DNA from: a virus
Reading direction: 5' to 3' (one strand)
IMG/VR virus record: IMGVR_UViG_3300040801_004389
Location: 1 to 34,155 of that record
DNA length: 34,155 nucleotides
Shown here piece by piece: positions 21,440 to 30,209 of this stretch. The translations under genes and the position numbers were made by a program. Position 1 is the first letter of the stretch, and every line of letters begins with the position of its first letter. The notes below the pieces were generated by a model, which ran no database searches, was not told the DNA's origin, and was given only the letters and a program-made list of their open reading frames with translations.

Positions 21440-21549
21440 TGTTGCGGGCGGCCATCCGGGCGGACCGGGACCGGCAACGGCGGGATTTGTGGGTGGCCTG
21501 GATGGGGGCGAACGCGGACGCCAAGGGGATACAGAAGTTGCTGAAATGA
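21439..21549 (+). CDS. T-like second part of the tail assembly chaperone
   Basis: Read in the -1 frame of the G-like gene. As a separate gene it would start at ATG 21439 inside the GTGATG overlap and give 36 residues, mostly charged helix ('AAIRADRDRQRRDLWVAWMG', then 'ADAKGIQKLLK'). The frame is open back to 21,310, so it can also be reached by slippage at A AAA AAC. The preceding residues 'GWTLGQLGVMLRAA' in that frame look like protein rather than noise, favouring the fusion. Both modes remain possible. Confidence 0.55.
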   Translation: MLRAAIRADRDRQRRDLWVAWMGANADAKGIQKLLK

Positions 21550-21559
21550 AAAACGCCCC

Positions 21560-21591
21560 GGATCATTTTCCCGGCGTTGGGAAAATGGTCC
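21560..21591 (+). promoter_or_regulatory. Hairpin before the tape-measure gene
   Basis: GGATCATTTTCCC (21,560-21,572) pairs with 21,579-21,591 around GGCGTT, 13 steps with one G-U pair. It lies in the 70 bp between the chaperone stop and the tape-measure start, inside a 32-codon frame (ATG 21546 to 21644) that overlaps the preceding stop by ATGA. The hairpin could tune tape-measure translation; translation of the short frame is possible but unproven. Confidence 0.55.
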
Positions 21592-21618
21592 AGGGCGGCG
21601 AAATGGACGGACTGACCA

Positions 21619-24600
21619 TTGGGCGCATTTTCCGACGCACTTGAAATTGTTCTGAAGATCACGGATCAGGCTTCCCCGATTTCCGAGGACGTGAAAACAT
21701 CCTTGGAACAACTGGGGAAAGAAGCCCGAACCGCACAGGACAGCCTTTCCAAAATCAAGGCGTTCCGGACGCTGGCCAAGGAATCCGGCGAAGCCAAAAA
21801 AGCATGGAAGGCCGCACAGGACGAAGTGAAGCGGCTTGCAACGGCGATGCGGGACGCCGGGGGCGGCACGGCCAAAATGCGGGCCGAATTCGAGCGGGCC
21901 AAGAAAACGGCCGCCGATCTCAAGCGGGAGTATGACGCCAACCGCGCCGCCCTGAACGACGTGCGCCGGGGCCTCCGCGAAGCGGGCGTGGACACCAACA
22001 AACTGAACGCGGAGCAAGAACGCCTCCGCCGCGCCCTGGCCAATACCCAATCCGAAATGAAGCGGATTTCCGAGTTGTCCCGTGCCCGGGATATGCTTGG
22101 GGTCCGCTCCGCCGCTTCCGCCCGGGCGGAAATCGACAAGCTGAACAAAGCCTACCGGGATTTGAAGAATTCCGGGACAGCATCTTCCGCCGAATTGGCC
22201 CGCGCCCAAGAAAACCTGAAAAAGCGGACCCGTGAAATCGGCAACGAGATGACCGGGTTGGACGCCAAAGTGGGTAAACTTGGCGCGTCCTTTGGCCGGT
22301 TGATGGGCGCCATGGCCGCCCTTGCGGCCATCGCCTTCCCCATTGCAGAGGCCGCGAAGTTCGAGCGGGCGATGGCCGAGGTCAAGGCCATTTCCGGCGC
22401 GTTGCCGGAAGAATTCGCCCGCCTGGAAGCGGTGGCCCAAGAGATGGGCCGGACAACCGAGTATTCCAGCCAACAGGCCGCCGAAGGTTTGAAATATCTG
22501 GCCATGGCCGGATTGACGGCGGAACAGTCCATCACCGCCCTCCCCTCCGTTCTCCAGTTGGCCCAGGCCGGGGCCATGGATCTAGGCCAAGCGGCGGACA
22601 TCGCCACAAACATCATGACCGGGTTCGGTTTCGCCGCCGACGATTTGACCCGCGTCAACGATGTTCTTGTTCAAACATTCACTTCCACGAATTCCACCCT
22701 GGAAGAACTGGGCTACGCCTTTTCCTACGTTGGCCCCATCGCCGCCGGGTTGGGCGTACAGTTCGAAGATTTGGCCGCAACCCTGGGGGCGCTTCACAAC
22801 GCCGGGCTCAAAGGTTCCATGGCCGGAACGAGCCTTCGGGGCGTGTTGGATACGCTGTTCAACCCCACGAAGCAAGAAGCCGAAATGATGGGCGTGTTGG
22901 AATCCCGCTTGGGCGGCGTTTCCCTGCAACTGCGGGACACCTCCGGGGATTTCGTGGGGTTCGAAAGTCTGATCCGGCAACTCCAAGGGGCCAATCTTTC
23001 CGCCTCCGAAGCATTGAAACTTTTCGGCCAGCGGGCCGGGCCGGGCATGGCCGCCCTGTTGGGGATCGGCGCGGACGCCATCGCCGATTACATCCGGCTG
23101 AACGAGGCCGCCGAAGGCCGTTCCGCGAAGATTGCCGCCACGATGAAAGAAAACACCGTGGGGGCCTTCAAGGAACTGCAATCCGCCGCGTCCGGTCTGG
23201 CCATCGAAATTGGGAATCACCTGCTTCCCATCATCACCAAGGCCCTGCGGTGGCTGTCCGATGTCACAAACGCCGTAACCCAGTGGGCGCAGGACAACCC
23301 CAAGTTGACCCGAACCGTCACGGTTTTGGCCGGCGGGATTGCCGGGCTGACCGCCGCCCTGTTGGCGGCGCAGACGGCGGCGGCGGCGATGACCGTTGCC
23401 CAAACCGCCATGGCCGCCAGCGCCGCCACCATGGGCGGGACTGTGGCCGGTGCCGGCGCGGCGGTGGGGGCGCTGGCTTCCACCGTCCTTTCCGCCCTGG
23501 CGGTTGTCGCCGCCGGGTTCGCGGGCTGGAAAATTGGGGAATGGGTGGGGACGCTGGAAATGCCGTTCCAGGGCGGGCTCTACAAAATCAACGAGTTTGT
23601 TCAGGTGGGCTATGCCAAAATGGGCGGCTTTTGGAATTGGCTGACCGGGGAAAGCAACGCGGCCAACGATTCCGTTATTGAAGACATCGACCGAACGGCC
23701 CGCGCCCGCGCCGCCAAAACCGCCGTTGCGGAGGTGGAAGCCCGCCGGGAAATCGAGTTGCAACGGGGCATTGCGGCGGCAACGGAAGAAATCAGTGGCA
23801 AGATTGAGGAAGTGCGGACGGCTTGGGAACGGCAATCCCAGAAGCTGGAGCAGGTGCAGGGCGAGTATGACCGGCTGTCCCAATCCGCGGCGGCGGCGCT
23901 GGATCAATTGGGCCAATCCGTTGACGCCTCCATCAATCAAATTTGGGACAATTTGGGCAGCGGGGAGGCCGTCACCGCCCTGCAAGCCCAACTGTTGGAG
24001 ATTGAACGGGCCTACGGTGAAAGCGAGCAACGCCGCCGGGACGCCGCCATCGAGGCGGAAAACGAACTGGGGCAGGCCCGCGTTGACGCGACCCAAGCGG
24101 CCCTTTCCCAAACGCTGGAACTGCTGGAAGGCCAGAATCAACGCCGGATTGCTCTTTCGGAAACGCAACTGGAAACCCAAAAGGCCATCATCGAACGGGA
24201 GGCAAACAGCCGGGAGGAAGCCGCCGGCCGGATAAAGGTTGCCGAAGATCGGGCCGCCGAAGAAATCCGGGCCGTCAATCTGGCAACGCTGGAAAAGAAG
24301 AAACAGTTTTTCGAGCAAGCCACAGCGAAACTTGAATCCGAGCTACAGAAAAGCCTGAGCCGGGAACAGTCTATCGCGGACGAAATCAAGGGAATCCACC
24401 AGTCCGTTGCCGAAGCCCGGATGTCCGCCGAAGAGCGTATCCGCGCCCTGAAACAGAAGGGCATGACGGAAGAACAGCGCTACGGCGACCAGGTGAAGGC
24501 CGTCCAAGAAAAAATCGCCGCAGCGCAAAAGATCGCGGCCACCGACACCCAGGCCGCCATCGCCCTGTTTAAGGACGCCCAGGCGGAGGCGTCCAGCCTT

Positions 24601-26883
24601 GGGAGCGAAGTCAAGAGCGGGGAACAAGTGGTCGTTTCCCAGTCCGAGGCCATCCGGACGGCCATCGGGTTGGTGGAACAGGCGCAGAGCGGAATGGAAT
24701 CCGCCGCGTCTAGCCGAACGGCCGCCTTGGATTCCGCCCTTTCCGCCACGAAATCCAATACCGAGGCCATCCAAAACAGCATTGCCACGGCGGAAGGCGA
24801 GTTGTCCCGGCTGACCGAAGAGATCGGCCAAAGCATTGAAATCGCCATCACAATGGACGAAGGCGATTTTTCCGCCACGTTGGACGAACTGACCGCCCAA
24901 CGCGAGGTGCTGGTGGAGGTCAAAGGCGAGTTTTCCGATTTGACGAATCAGCTTGGGACGCTGAACGAGCAAAAGCTTGAGCTGGCCAAGGAAGCGGAAA
25001 TTCGAATCAACGCGGATTTTGACGAGCAAATCCGGGAACTCCAACAGCTTTATGACGACGTGGATGCCCTGACCGGGACCGAACACGCCCTTACCGTGGA
25101 GGCGGTGGACAACGCCTCCCCCGTCGTGGAGGGCGTACAGCAAGCGGCGGACGCCCTGGAAGATCACACCATGGACGTGGACGCCGACGCCGATCAGGCG
25201 TTGAAAACGCTGGACAAGGTGAAGGACAAGTTGGAAGCGCTGGATGGGAAAACCTACACCAGCTATCACAAAGTGAAGTCCGAAATGGAGGCGTCCAGCG
25301 CCAAGCCGACAACCGAAAAAATCCGGGAGTTGGAAGCGCTTTTCGATCAGTTCGGCCGGAACATCGAAACGCCCCGAACCCAACGAATCCGCATGACCGG
25401 CGACACCGGGAGCGGCCCCGCCCCGTTGACGCTGGCGTTGAATCAGATTTCCGGCGCGTACGACCAAGTAAAGAACAAGTTCGAGCGGCAAAAGATCAAA
25501 GGGGAGGTTTCTTTCGAATCCCAACAGGGGACGCTGAAACAGCAGGTGGACTTGGTCACCGGGGCCTATGACCAACTTTTCCAGAAGCTGACCACAGGGA
25601 GCCGGGGAAGCGGCGAACAGTTTCAGCAGGTGATGGGGCAAAACGCCGAAGCGGCCCGGAAGATGGCGGAACAGACCATCGCCCATGGCGAGGCGATGAT
25701 CTCTCAACTCTCCGGCCAACTGCAAAGCCTTGCGGCGGAAATCGCCAGCGTCGAAGATGAAATGGCTTCCATCGGCACGAGCACTGCCGAAAAAATTCGC
25801 CAACTGCAACAGAACACAATGACCGACCATGAAAAATGGTTGGACGATAAAGCCGAAGCCGAGCGGCTTTATTCCCAGGCGAAAATGGAAATGGAGGCCG
25901 GGAACTACGAGAAAAGCAAAGAATTGATGTTGGCCAGTCAGGACCTTGCGGAATCCCTCGCCCGGGAAGTGACGGACGCCAACGGGGAAGTCGTGGTTTC
26001 CCTTGGAGAGTCCACGGAGCTTGCTATCGGAATGGTGCAAAAAGCGGGGGACGGGGCCACGAGCGCATTGAAGGAACAGAAAAGCGCCCTGGAAGCCCAA
26101 CAGGCCAGCACCCAAGCGGAGTTGAAGAAAACGGAAAAGATTGTGGACGGCATGAAGGGGATGATGGAAAGCTTTGAAAAGTCCCTGCAATCCATGATGG
26201 AAAAGCTTGGGCTGGAAATTAAGGAAGGGATGGCGGAGGTCAAGAAAACGGTGGAAGAGCCGATGACGCCGGAGGTGAATATTTCTCCGGCCAAGCGGGC
26301 GTTTGCGATGTTGGCGGACGAAGCTTCCAAAAATGCGGCGAACGCCATGGCGGCATTCCAAAAAGTTACCCAGGTTGGGCGGCAAATTGGTTACAAAGAC
26401 ATCACCCGGCAACTGCAAAAAATCCACATGAAAGAGTACAGAAAGCAAGAAAAAATGTGGCGGAAATTTAGCTCCAAGGCCAATATCGATTTTACCGGCA
26501 CCGGGTCAACCAAGAAACCTCTTACCGAAAAAATCCAAGAAATCATTGGCCTTCATGGCAAAATGACCGGCGAAATGCAGAAGAACCAAGCCCAGTTCGC
26601 CTTCGAGGATGACGCCGGAAATCCGATTACCCAGGCCATGGCCAAAACCCGGGAAGGCTTTGGGAAGCTGGTGGACACCATGAAAGGCGGCCTGAATTTC
26701 CCCATGCCCGCCGACATCCGCGTTGACCCGCGGGCCAGCGGAAGCCCGCAGACGAACCCCAAGGATTTGGGCAAGCTGACAATCGGGAATCAGGTGAAAA
26801 AAGGCGAGGTCTACGGTTCGCCCGACACGCTGAAACAGTTGAAGGACGCCATCGCCAAAGAACTGCGGATGGGGGTTGCATGA
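21619..26883 (+). CDS. Tail tape-measure protein
   Basis: 1754 residues; at about 1.5 angstrom per residue this predicts a tail near 260 nm. The start is TTG 21619, the first usable codon in the frame; no ATG is near. Residues 1-210 are coiled coil. About 250-440 is the TP901-type tape-measure core ('AQEMGRTTEYSSQQAAEGLK', 'LGYAFSYVGPIAAGLGVQFE', 'GSMAGTSLRGVLDTLF'). About 565-645 is a long Ala/Gly-rich hydrophobic stretch, able to insert in the host membrane during ejection. The rest is coiled coil with an internal duplication: about 935-1035 and 1388-1490 share the order 'MT..(Y/W)..', 'A...ML/F.(A)(S/A)Q', 'G(E)..VVS', 'AI(G)(L/M)V'. No peptidoglycan-degrading domain is visible. Confidence 0.9.
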   Translation: MGAFSDALEIVLKITDQASPISEDVKTSLEQLGKEARTAQDSLSKIKAFRTLAKESGEAKKAWKAAQDEVKRLATAMRDAGGGTAKMRAEFERAKKTAADLKREYDANRAALNDVRRGLREAGVDTNKLNAEQERLRRALANTQSEMKRISELSRARDMLGVRSAASARAEIDKLNKAYRDLKNSGTASSAELARAQENLKKRTREIGNEMTGLDAKVGKLGASFGRLMGAMAALAAIAFPIAEAAKFERAMAEVKAISGALPEEFARLEAVAQEMGRTTEYSSQQAAEGLKYLAMAGLTAEQSITALPSVLQLAQAGAMDLGQAADIATNIMTGFGFAADDLTRVNDVLVQTFTSTNSTLEELGYAFSYVGPIAAGLGVQFEDLAATLGALHNAGLKGSMAGTSLRGVLDTLFNPTKQEAEMMGVLESRLGGVSLQLRDTSGDFVGFESLIRQLQGANLSASEALKLFGQRAGPGMAALLGIGADAIADYIRLNEAAEGRSAKIAATMKENTVGAFKELQSAASGLAIEIGNHLLPIITKALRWLSDVTNAVTQWAQDNPKLTRTVTVLAGGIAGLTAALLAAQTAAAAMTVAQTAMAASAATMGGTVAGAGAAVGALASTVLSALAVVAAGFAGWKIGEWVGTLEMPFQGGLYKINEFVQVGYAKMGGFWNWLTGESNAANDSVIEDIDRTARARAAKTAVAEVEARREIELQRGIAAATEEISGKIEEVRTAWERQSQKLEQVQGEYDRLSQSAAAALDQLGQSVDASINQIWDNLGSGEAVTALQAQLLEIERAYGESEQRRRDAAIEAENELGQARVDATQAALSQTLELLEGQNQRRIALSETQLETQKAIIEREANSREEAAGRIKVAEDRAAEEIRAVNLATLEKKKQFFEQATAKLESELQKSLSREQSIADEIKGIHQSVAEARMSAEERIRALKQKGMTEEQRYGDQVKAVQEKIAAAQKIAATDTQAAIALFKDAQAEASSLGSEVKSGEQVVVSQSEAIRTAIGLVEQAQSGMESAASSRTAALDSALSATKSNTEAIQNSIATAEGELSRLTEEIGQSIEIAITMDEGDFSATLDELTAQREVLVEVKGEFSDLTNQLGTLNEQKLELAKEAEIRINADFDEQIRELQQLYDDVDALTGTEHALTVEAVDNASPVVEGVQQAADALEDHTMDVDADADQALKTLDKVKDKLEALDGKTYTSYHKVKSEMEASSAKPTTEKIRELEALFDQFGRNIETPRTQRIRMTGDTGSGPAPLTLALNQISGAYDQVKNKFERQKIKGEVSFESQQGTLKQQVDLVTGAYDQLFQKLTTGSRGSGEQFQQVMGQNAEAARKMAEQTIAHGEAMISQLSGQLQSLAAEIASVEDEMASIGTSTAEKIRQLQQNTMTDHEKWLDDKAEAERLYSQAKMEMEAGNYEKSKELMLASQDLAESLAREVTDANGEVVVSLGESTELAIGMVQKAGDGATSALKEQKSALEAQQASTQAELKKTEKIVDGMKGMMESFEKSLQSMMEKLGLEIKEGMAEVKKTVEEPMTPEVNISPAKRAFAMLADEASKNAANAMAAFQKVTQVGRQIGYKDITRQLQKIHMKEYRKQEKMWRKFSSKANIDFTGTGSTKKPLTEKIQEIIGLHGKMTGEMQKNQAQFAFEDDAGNPITQAMAKTREGFGKLVDTMKGGLNFPMPADIRVDPRASGSPQTNPKDLGKLTIGNQVKKGEVYGSPDTLKQLKDAIAKELRMGVA

Positions 26884-27287
26884 CGATCACGTTTGACACT
26901 CTTGGGACGCCCATCGTCCTTCATCCCGACATTCGGACGGAACCGCCCATCGCTTCCGCCCCGTGGATTGCGGCGGAAACGGCGTGGACATTGGGCGGGA
27001 AGCTGATTCGATGGGAGCGGCAACGGAAGGCCGTGGATATTGACTTGATTTCCGGGGATGACTTCGGATGGATCGACCGGGCCACACTGGACGCCCTGGC
27101 GGCTACCATTGCCGTGGGCGCGTCATTTACGTTGGATTATCACGGTACAATCATGAACGTGGAATGGCGGACGAACGATCAGCCCTGCCTCGAATTCGAG
27201 GAGGCACAACCGATCCGGGGGAGCGATGCGGACCCAACGGATAAAATCGCCGAATTGCGGATGAAATTGATATGGCGCTCGGAATAA
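26880..27287 (+). CDS. Tail-tip protein, possibly distal-tail-like
   Basis: 135 residues; ATG 26880 overlaps the tape-measure stop (ATGA). Beta-rich ('ITFDTLGTPIVLHPDIRTEP', 'RQRKAVDIDLISGDDFGWID', 'ASFTLDYHGTIMNVEWRTND'). The first gene after the tape measure in long-tailed phages is normally the distal tail protein, here in a short form. The function is inferred from position. Confidence 0.5.
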   Translation: MTITFDTLGTPIVLHPDIRTEPPIASAPWIAAETAWTLGGKLIRWERQRKAVDIDLISGDDFGWIDRATLDALAATIAVGASFTLDYHGTIMNVEWRTNDQPCLEFEEAQPIRGSDADPTDKIAELRMKLIWRSE

Positions 27288-28657
27288 CATTGGACGGCGT
27301 GGACGTGCGGGATTCGGTGGAATCGGCAACCGTCGTTTTCGATTGGAACGCCCCCCATGCCGAACTCGAAATCAACAGCCGGGACGCCGCCCTGTGGGAC
27401 GCCGCCGACCCCGCCACCGGCCGGGGCACGGCCCGGCTGATCGCCGATTGGGGCGGAGGCGTGACGGTTTCCTTCCTTTTGGAACACCGGGAAGGAGAGA
27501 AGGAAAACTTTTCCCTGCGAGGGCGAACTCTTTCGGCTTTGATGGGGGCGGACTATGCGGACCCGGCCGTTGTAATTATGCGCGACCTGCTGGACGCTCT
27601 GACCGAGGGCGAAACCGCCGTGGCCATGGCCGATTTTGTGGCGGCCCATGCGCCGGGGTTTTCCGTGGATTGGCAGCTGGGCGATTTCACATTTCCCGCC
27701 GTCTATGTGTGGGGCGGATACCCGGCCAAGGGCGTCCGGACGCTAGCCGAAATGTTCGGGGCGGTCGTCCGGCCCCTGCCGGCGGGCGGCGTTTCCGTGG
27801 AATCGGCGTTTCCGGTGCGGCCTTCCCAGTTGGCCACGGCCACGGCGGACCACTCGCTCACCGACGCCGATCATATTTTTGAAATCGACGCGGCGGTGGA
27901 ACCGGGGGGCAACTACGATTCCGTCGTTATCCGGGCCGATTTCAGCGACGACGAGCCCACGATCGAGGCGGGCGAAGGCGAGGCCGTGGCGGGCGTTTCC
28001 CCGGCCGTCCTCTACGTTTACTGGCCCGATGGGGATCAAGACCCGGCACCGGAGATATTCACCACGGGGAATTCCGCGACGTTCATTCAAAACGAGGATC
28101 ATATCGAGACGGAAACAATCGTTTTCCAAGACGGAACAGCTTCCGTCCGGTATCCCATCCGGGCCATTATCAGCCAGTCGTGGCAGGGCACCGACGGCGG
28201 GACAATGGAATTTGCCGAAGGCTCTAAAAACCTCCGAATCCTTGATCGGGAACCGAGGGTAGGCGATGTCGAATACCGAACCCGGAGAGCTGTCTATGAA
28301 GTAACGGCCAGCACGGAGACGGCCGTGTTCGCACTGGCCCGACCAGGCGTGGATTCCGGCCATCGCCTGCACGTTTCCGGCGCCGATTTTTCCAGCCCGG
28401 CGGATGAAATTGTCGAGCGGTGGCTGTCCGATCTGGACGGGAAAAAAGCCCGCGCCCAAGCCGTTCTTTTCGCCAGTTGGGACGCCGAAACCGTTTCCCT
28501 GACCGTCCCAGATTCCGCCGGTTTTTTTCAGCCGGGAGAGATCGCGAATATCGACAGCGAGGACGTGGCCGGGAACATCATCATCCGGAAATGCACGTAC
28601 CGGGCAGGAACAATCCGGGAGGATTGGGCGTTGGAGGGCTTTAAATGGCTCGCGTAA
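27272..28657 (+). CDS. Tail hub/tail-associated protein
   Basis: 461 residues; overlaps the previous gene by 16 bases. The sequence is beta-rich from the start ('LGITLDGVDVRDSVESATVV') with a helical insert ('DLLDALTEGETAVAMADFVA', 'VRTLAEMFGAVVRPLPAGGV'), then the sort of repeated barrel elements seen in phage hub proteins, ending in 'FFQPGEIANIDSEDVAGNII'. That ending with a helix-then-strand 'GGYPAKGVRTLAEMFG' resembles the gp44/Tal-type baseplate hub. No lytic domain recognised. Position after tape measure and distal-tail-like gene supports a tail-tip role. Confidence 0.55.
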   Translation: MALGITLDGVDVRDSVESATVVFDWNAPHAELEINSRDAALWDAADPATGRGTARLIADWGGGVTVSFLLEHREGEKENFSLRGRTLSALMGADYADPAVVIMRDLLDALTEGETAVAMADFVAAHAPGFSVDWQLGDFTFPAVYVWGGYPAKGVRTLAEMFGAVVRPLPAGGVSVESAFPVRPSQLATATADHSLTDADHIFEIDAAVEPGGNYDSVVIRADFSDDEPTIEAGEGEAVAGVSPAVLYVYWPDGDQDPAPEIFTTGNSATFIQNEDHIETETIVFQDGTASVRYPIRAIISQSWQGTDGGTMEFAEGSKNLRILDREPRVGDVEYRTRRAVYEVTASTETAVFALARPGVDSGHRLHVSGADFSSPADEIVERWLSDLDGKKARAQAVLFASWDAETVSLTVPDSAGFFQPGEIANIDSEDVAGNIIIRKCTYRAGTIREDWALEGFKWLA

Positions 28658-28920
28658 TGACCGGCTATCGAACGGCGCCCTTGTCCCAGTTGCTCAAGCC
28701 GGAACAAAAACCGACGCTGGCCATCGTCCGGGAAGAGCTGGCGGAACGCTGGTACCTAATCGAAGTTCGGAAAGGGCGGTATGCGGCTCGGTGGGAAGGC
28801 GAGGAAACGCTTCCCGTGGGCCAAGTCGTGGGCGTCCGCTGGGATGGAGATACGCCCGCCATCGTGGAGCCGACACGAAGTGACGCCATGGACCCGGTTG
28901 ATGTGGAGATTCTGTCATGA
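28645..28920 (+). CDS. Small beta-rich tail protein
   Basis: 91 residues; overlaps the hub gene by 13 bases. It has strands 'WYLIEVRKGRYAARWEGE' and 'LPVGQVVGVRWDGDTPAIVE', like a small SH3/OB-type barrel. Probably a tail-tip accessory, by position. Its stop overlaps the next start (ATGA). Confidence 0.5.
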   Translation: MARVMTGYRTAPLSQLLKPEQKPTLAIVREELAERWYLIEVRKGRYAARWEGEETLPVGQVVGVRWDGDTPAIVEPTRSDAMDPVDVEILS

Positions 28921-30209
28921 GTCGCTGGCACTCCACCACAGTAAATTTTCAGACGCCGTCCACGGAATATCAGCTCGAAATCATCCGCCATCCGGATGAG
29001 GAGGGGCAGGATTGTATTGCGGGGAAAGCCGCCAGGGTCCGCGTTTACCGATACGCCCCAACCGGAATTCTGCAATCCGAAGTAGACGCGGGGAGTCGAT
29101 CTCACAGCCACGGAATGCTCGAAGAGCGGAACGAGGTCGTCGAGTTTAAATACGGTTGGGCGGGCATTGAAAAATGGAATCAATGGGGGCGGAAAAGGGT
29201 ATATTCCGGGGCGCTTTTGCGCCGGGAAAGCTACACCAAAAACCATCAGTATAAAGTCCCATTCCAAGACATCACCATCCGCCGTGACACGCCCGGGGAC
29301 GTAAAGCTCCGCGCCTGGTTTGGATTGTCCGCCGATCCGGAAATCGAGGCCGAAATCACGCTGAATTTTTTGGACCCGGCCACGGCAGACCCAGTGTCAG
29401 GTGAAACGCCGCTGATCCAGGCCGCAAGGACGGATTCCGGGCCGATTCATCCAGGCGTAAGCCACACAGTCCGCGTTTATCACTGGCACCCGGACGACGT
29501 TTCGCCCAGCAAATGGACGATGGCCGGCGCAACCGCTACGGCAGGGGCGAGCGGCACGGAATTGATTACGGAAGCGGTGGAATTCCGGAGCGGGGTAGGT
29601 TCCATTTCGGTTTTCGATTCCAACGGAATCCGGGAAAGGATCCGGGATGATCTGGCAGACCAACGGATCGCCTACGCCGAGGTCACTTATTCCGCGCCCT
29701 ACAAGGATTATTCCGTTTCGGGCGCTTCGGCGGATACGCCCTACGCCGTGTTTTGGTATTGGGATTCGGGAGAGGAAGCGGCCTATCAATTCCAAGCCAC
29801 GGAACCCCAGCCGGGAGATTTTCCGGATCAGTCGTCGTGCGAAGCGGCTGGATTTTATTGGTACAACGGGGCTTGCAACCTCGACCCGGAACCGGCCGAC
29901 CCCGGCGGATATGATAACGAGGCAGACTGCGTGGCCGCCGGAAATTATTGGTATGCCGGGGCCTGTCATCTTGTTCCGCCAACGCCAGTAGACCGGACGC
30001 TAACAATCTACGACGCCTTCACCGACGCCCCGAAATCCGGCGTCTCCGTTTACGTGGACGAAATCCTAATCGGAACGACAAACGCCATGGGGCAGGTCAC
30101 CGCCACGGGGCTGAACCAGGGGCAGACATATAGCGTCCGCGCAACCAAGGCGGGCGAAATCATCGCCACCGACGCGGATGAAATCGCCAACGACGAGTTT
30201 GTGGCATGA
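28917..30209 (+). CDS. Tail-tip/fibre protein with paired Cys motifs and a C-terminal beta-sandwich
   Basis: 430 residues. The N-terminal 250 residues are beta-rich and unrecognised. Two copies of a Cys motif follow, 'CEAAGFYWYNGAC' (C308, C320) and 'CVAAGNYWYAGAC' (C338, C350), 30 residues apart; each could hold a disulphide. The last 80 residues ('RTLTIYDAFTDAPKSGVSVY', 'ILIGTTNAMGQVTATGLNQG') look like a carboxypeptidase-regulatory/PEGA-type sandwich, common in surface proteins. Probably exposed on the tail and host-contacting. Confidence 0.6.
   Translation: MSRWHSTTVNFQTPSTEYQLEIIRHPDEEGQDCIAGKAARVRVYRYAPTGILQSEVDAGSRSHSHGMLEERNEVVEFKYGWAGIEKWNQWGRKRVYSGALLRRESYTKNHQYKVPFQDITIRRDTPGDVKLRAWFGLSADPEIEAEITLNFLDPATADPVSGETPLIQAARTDSGPIHPGVSHTVRVYHWHPDDVSPSKWTMAGATATAGASGTELITEAVEFRSGVGSISVFDSNGIRERIRDDLADQRIAYAEVTYSAPYKDYSVSGASADTPYAVFWYWDSGEEAAYQFQATEPQPGDFPDQSSCEAAGFYWYNGACNLDPEPADPGGYDNEADCVAAGNYWYAGACHLVPPTPVDRTLTIYDAFTDAPKSGVSVYVDEILIGTTNAMGQVTATGLNQGQTYSVRATKAGEIIATDADEIANDEFVA

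Noticed and set aside
24343-26448. Long open frames on the minus strand opposite the tape measure and other genes (also 5525-7291, 8166-9296, 21,022-22,473)
   Set aside because: They are antisense shadows of GC-rich coding DNA: low-complexity Pro/Arg/Gly/His composition, no ribosome sites, no domains, and each overlaps well-supported rightward genes.
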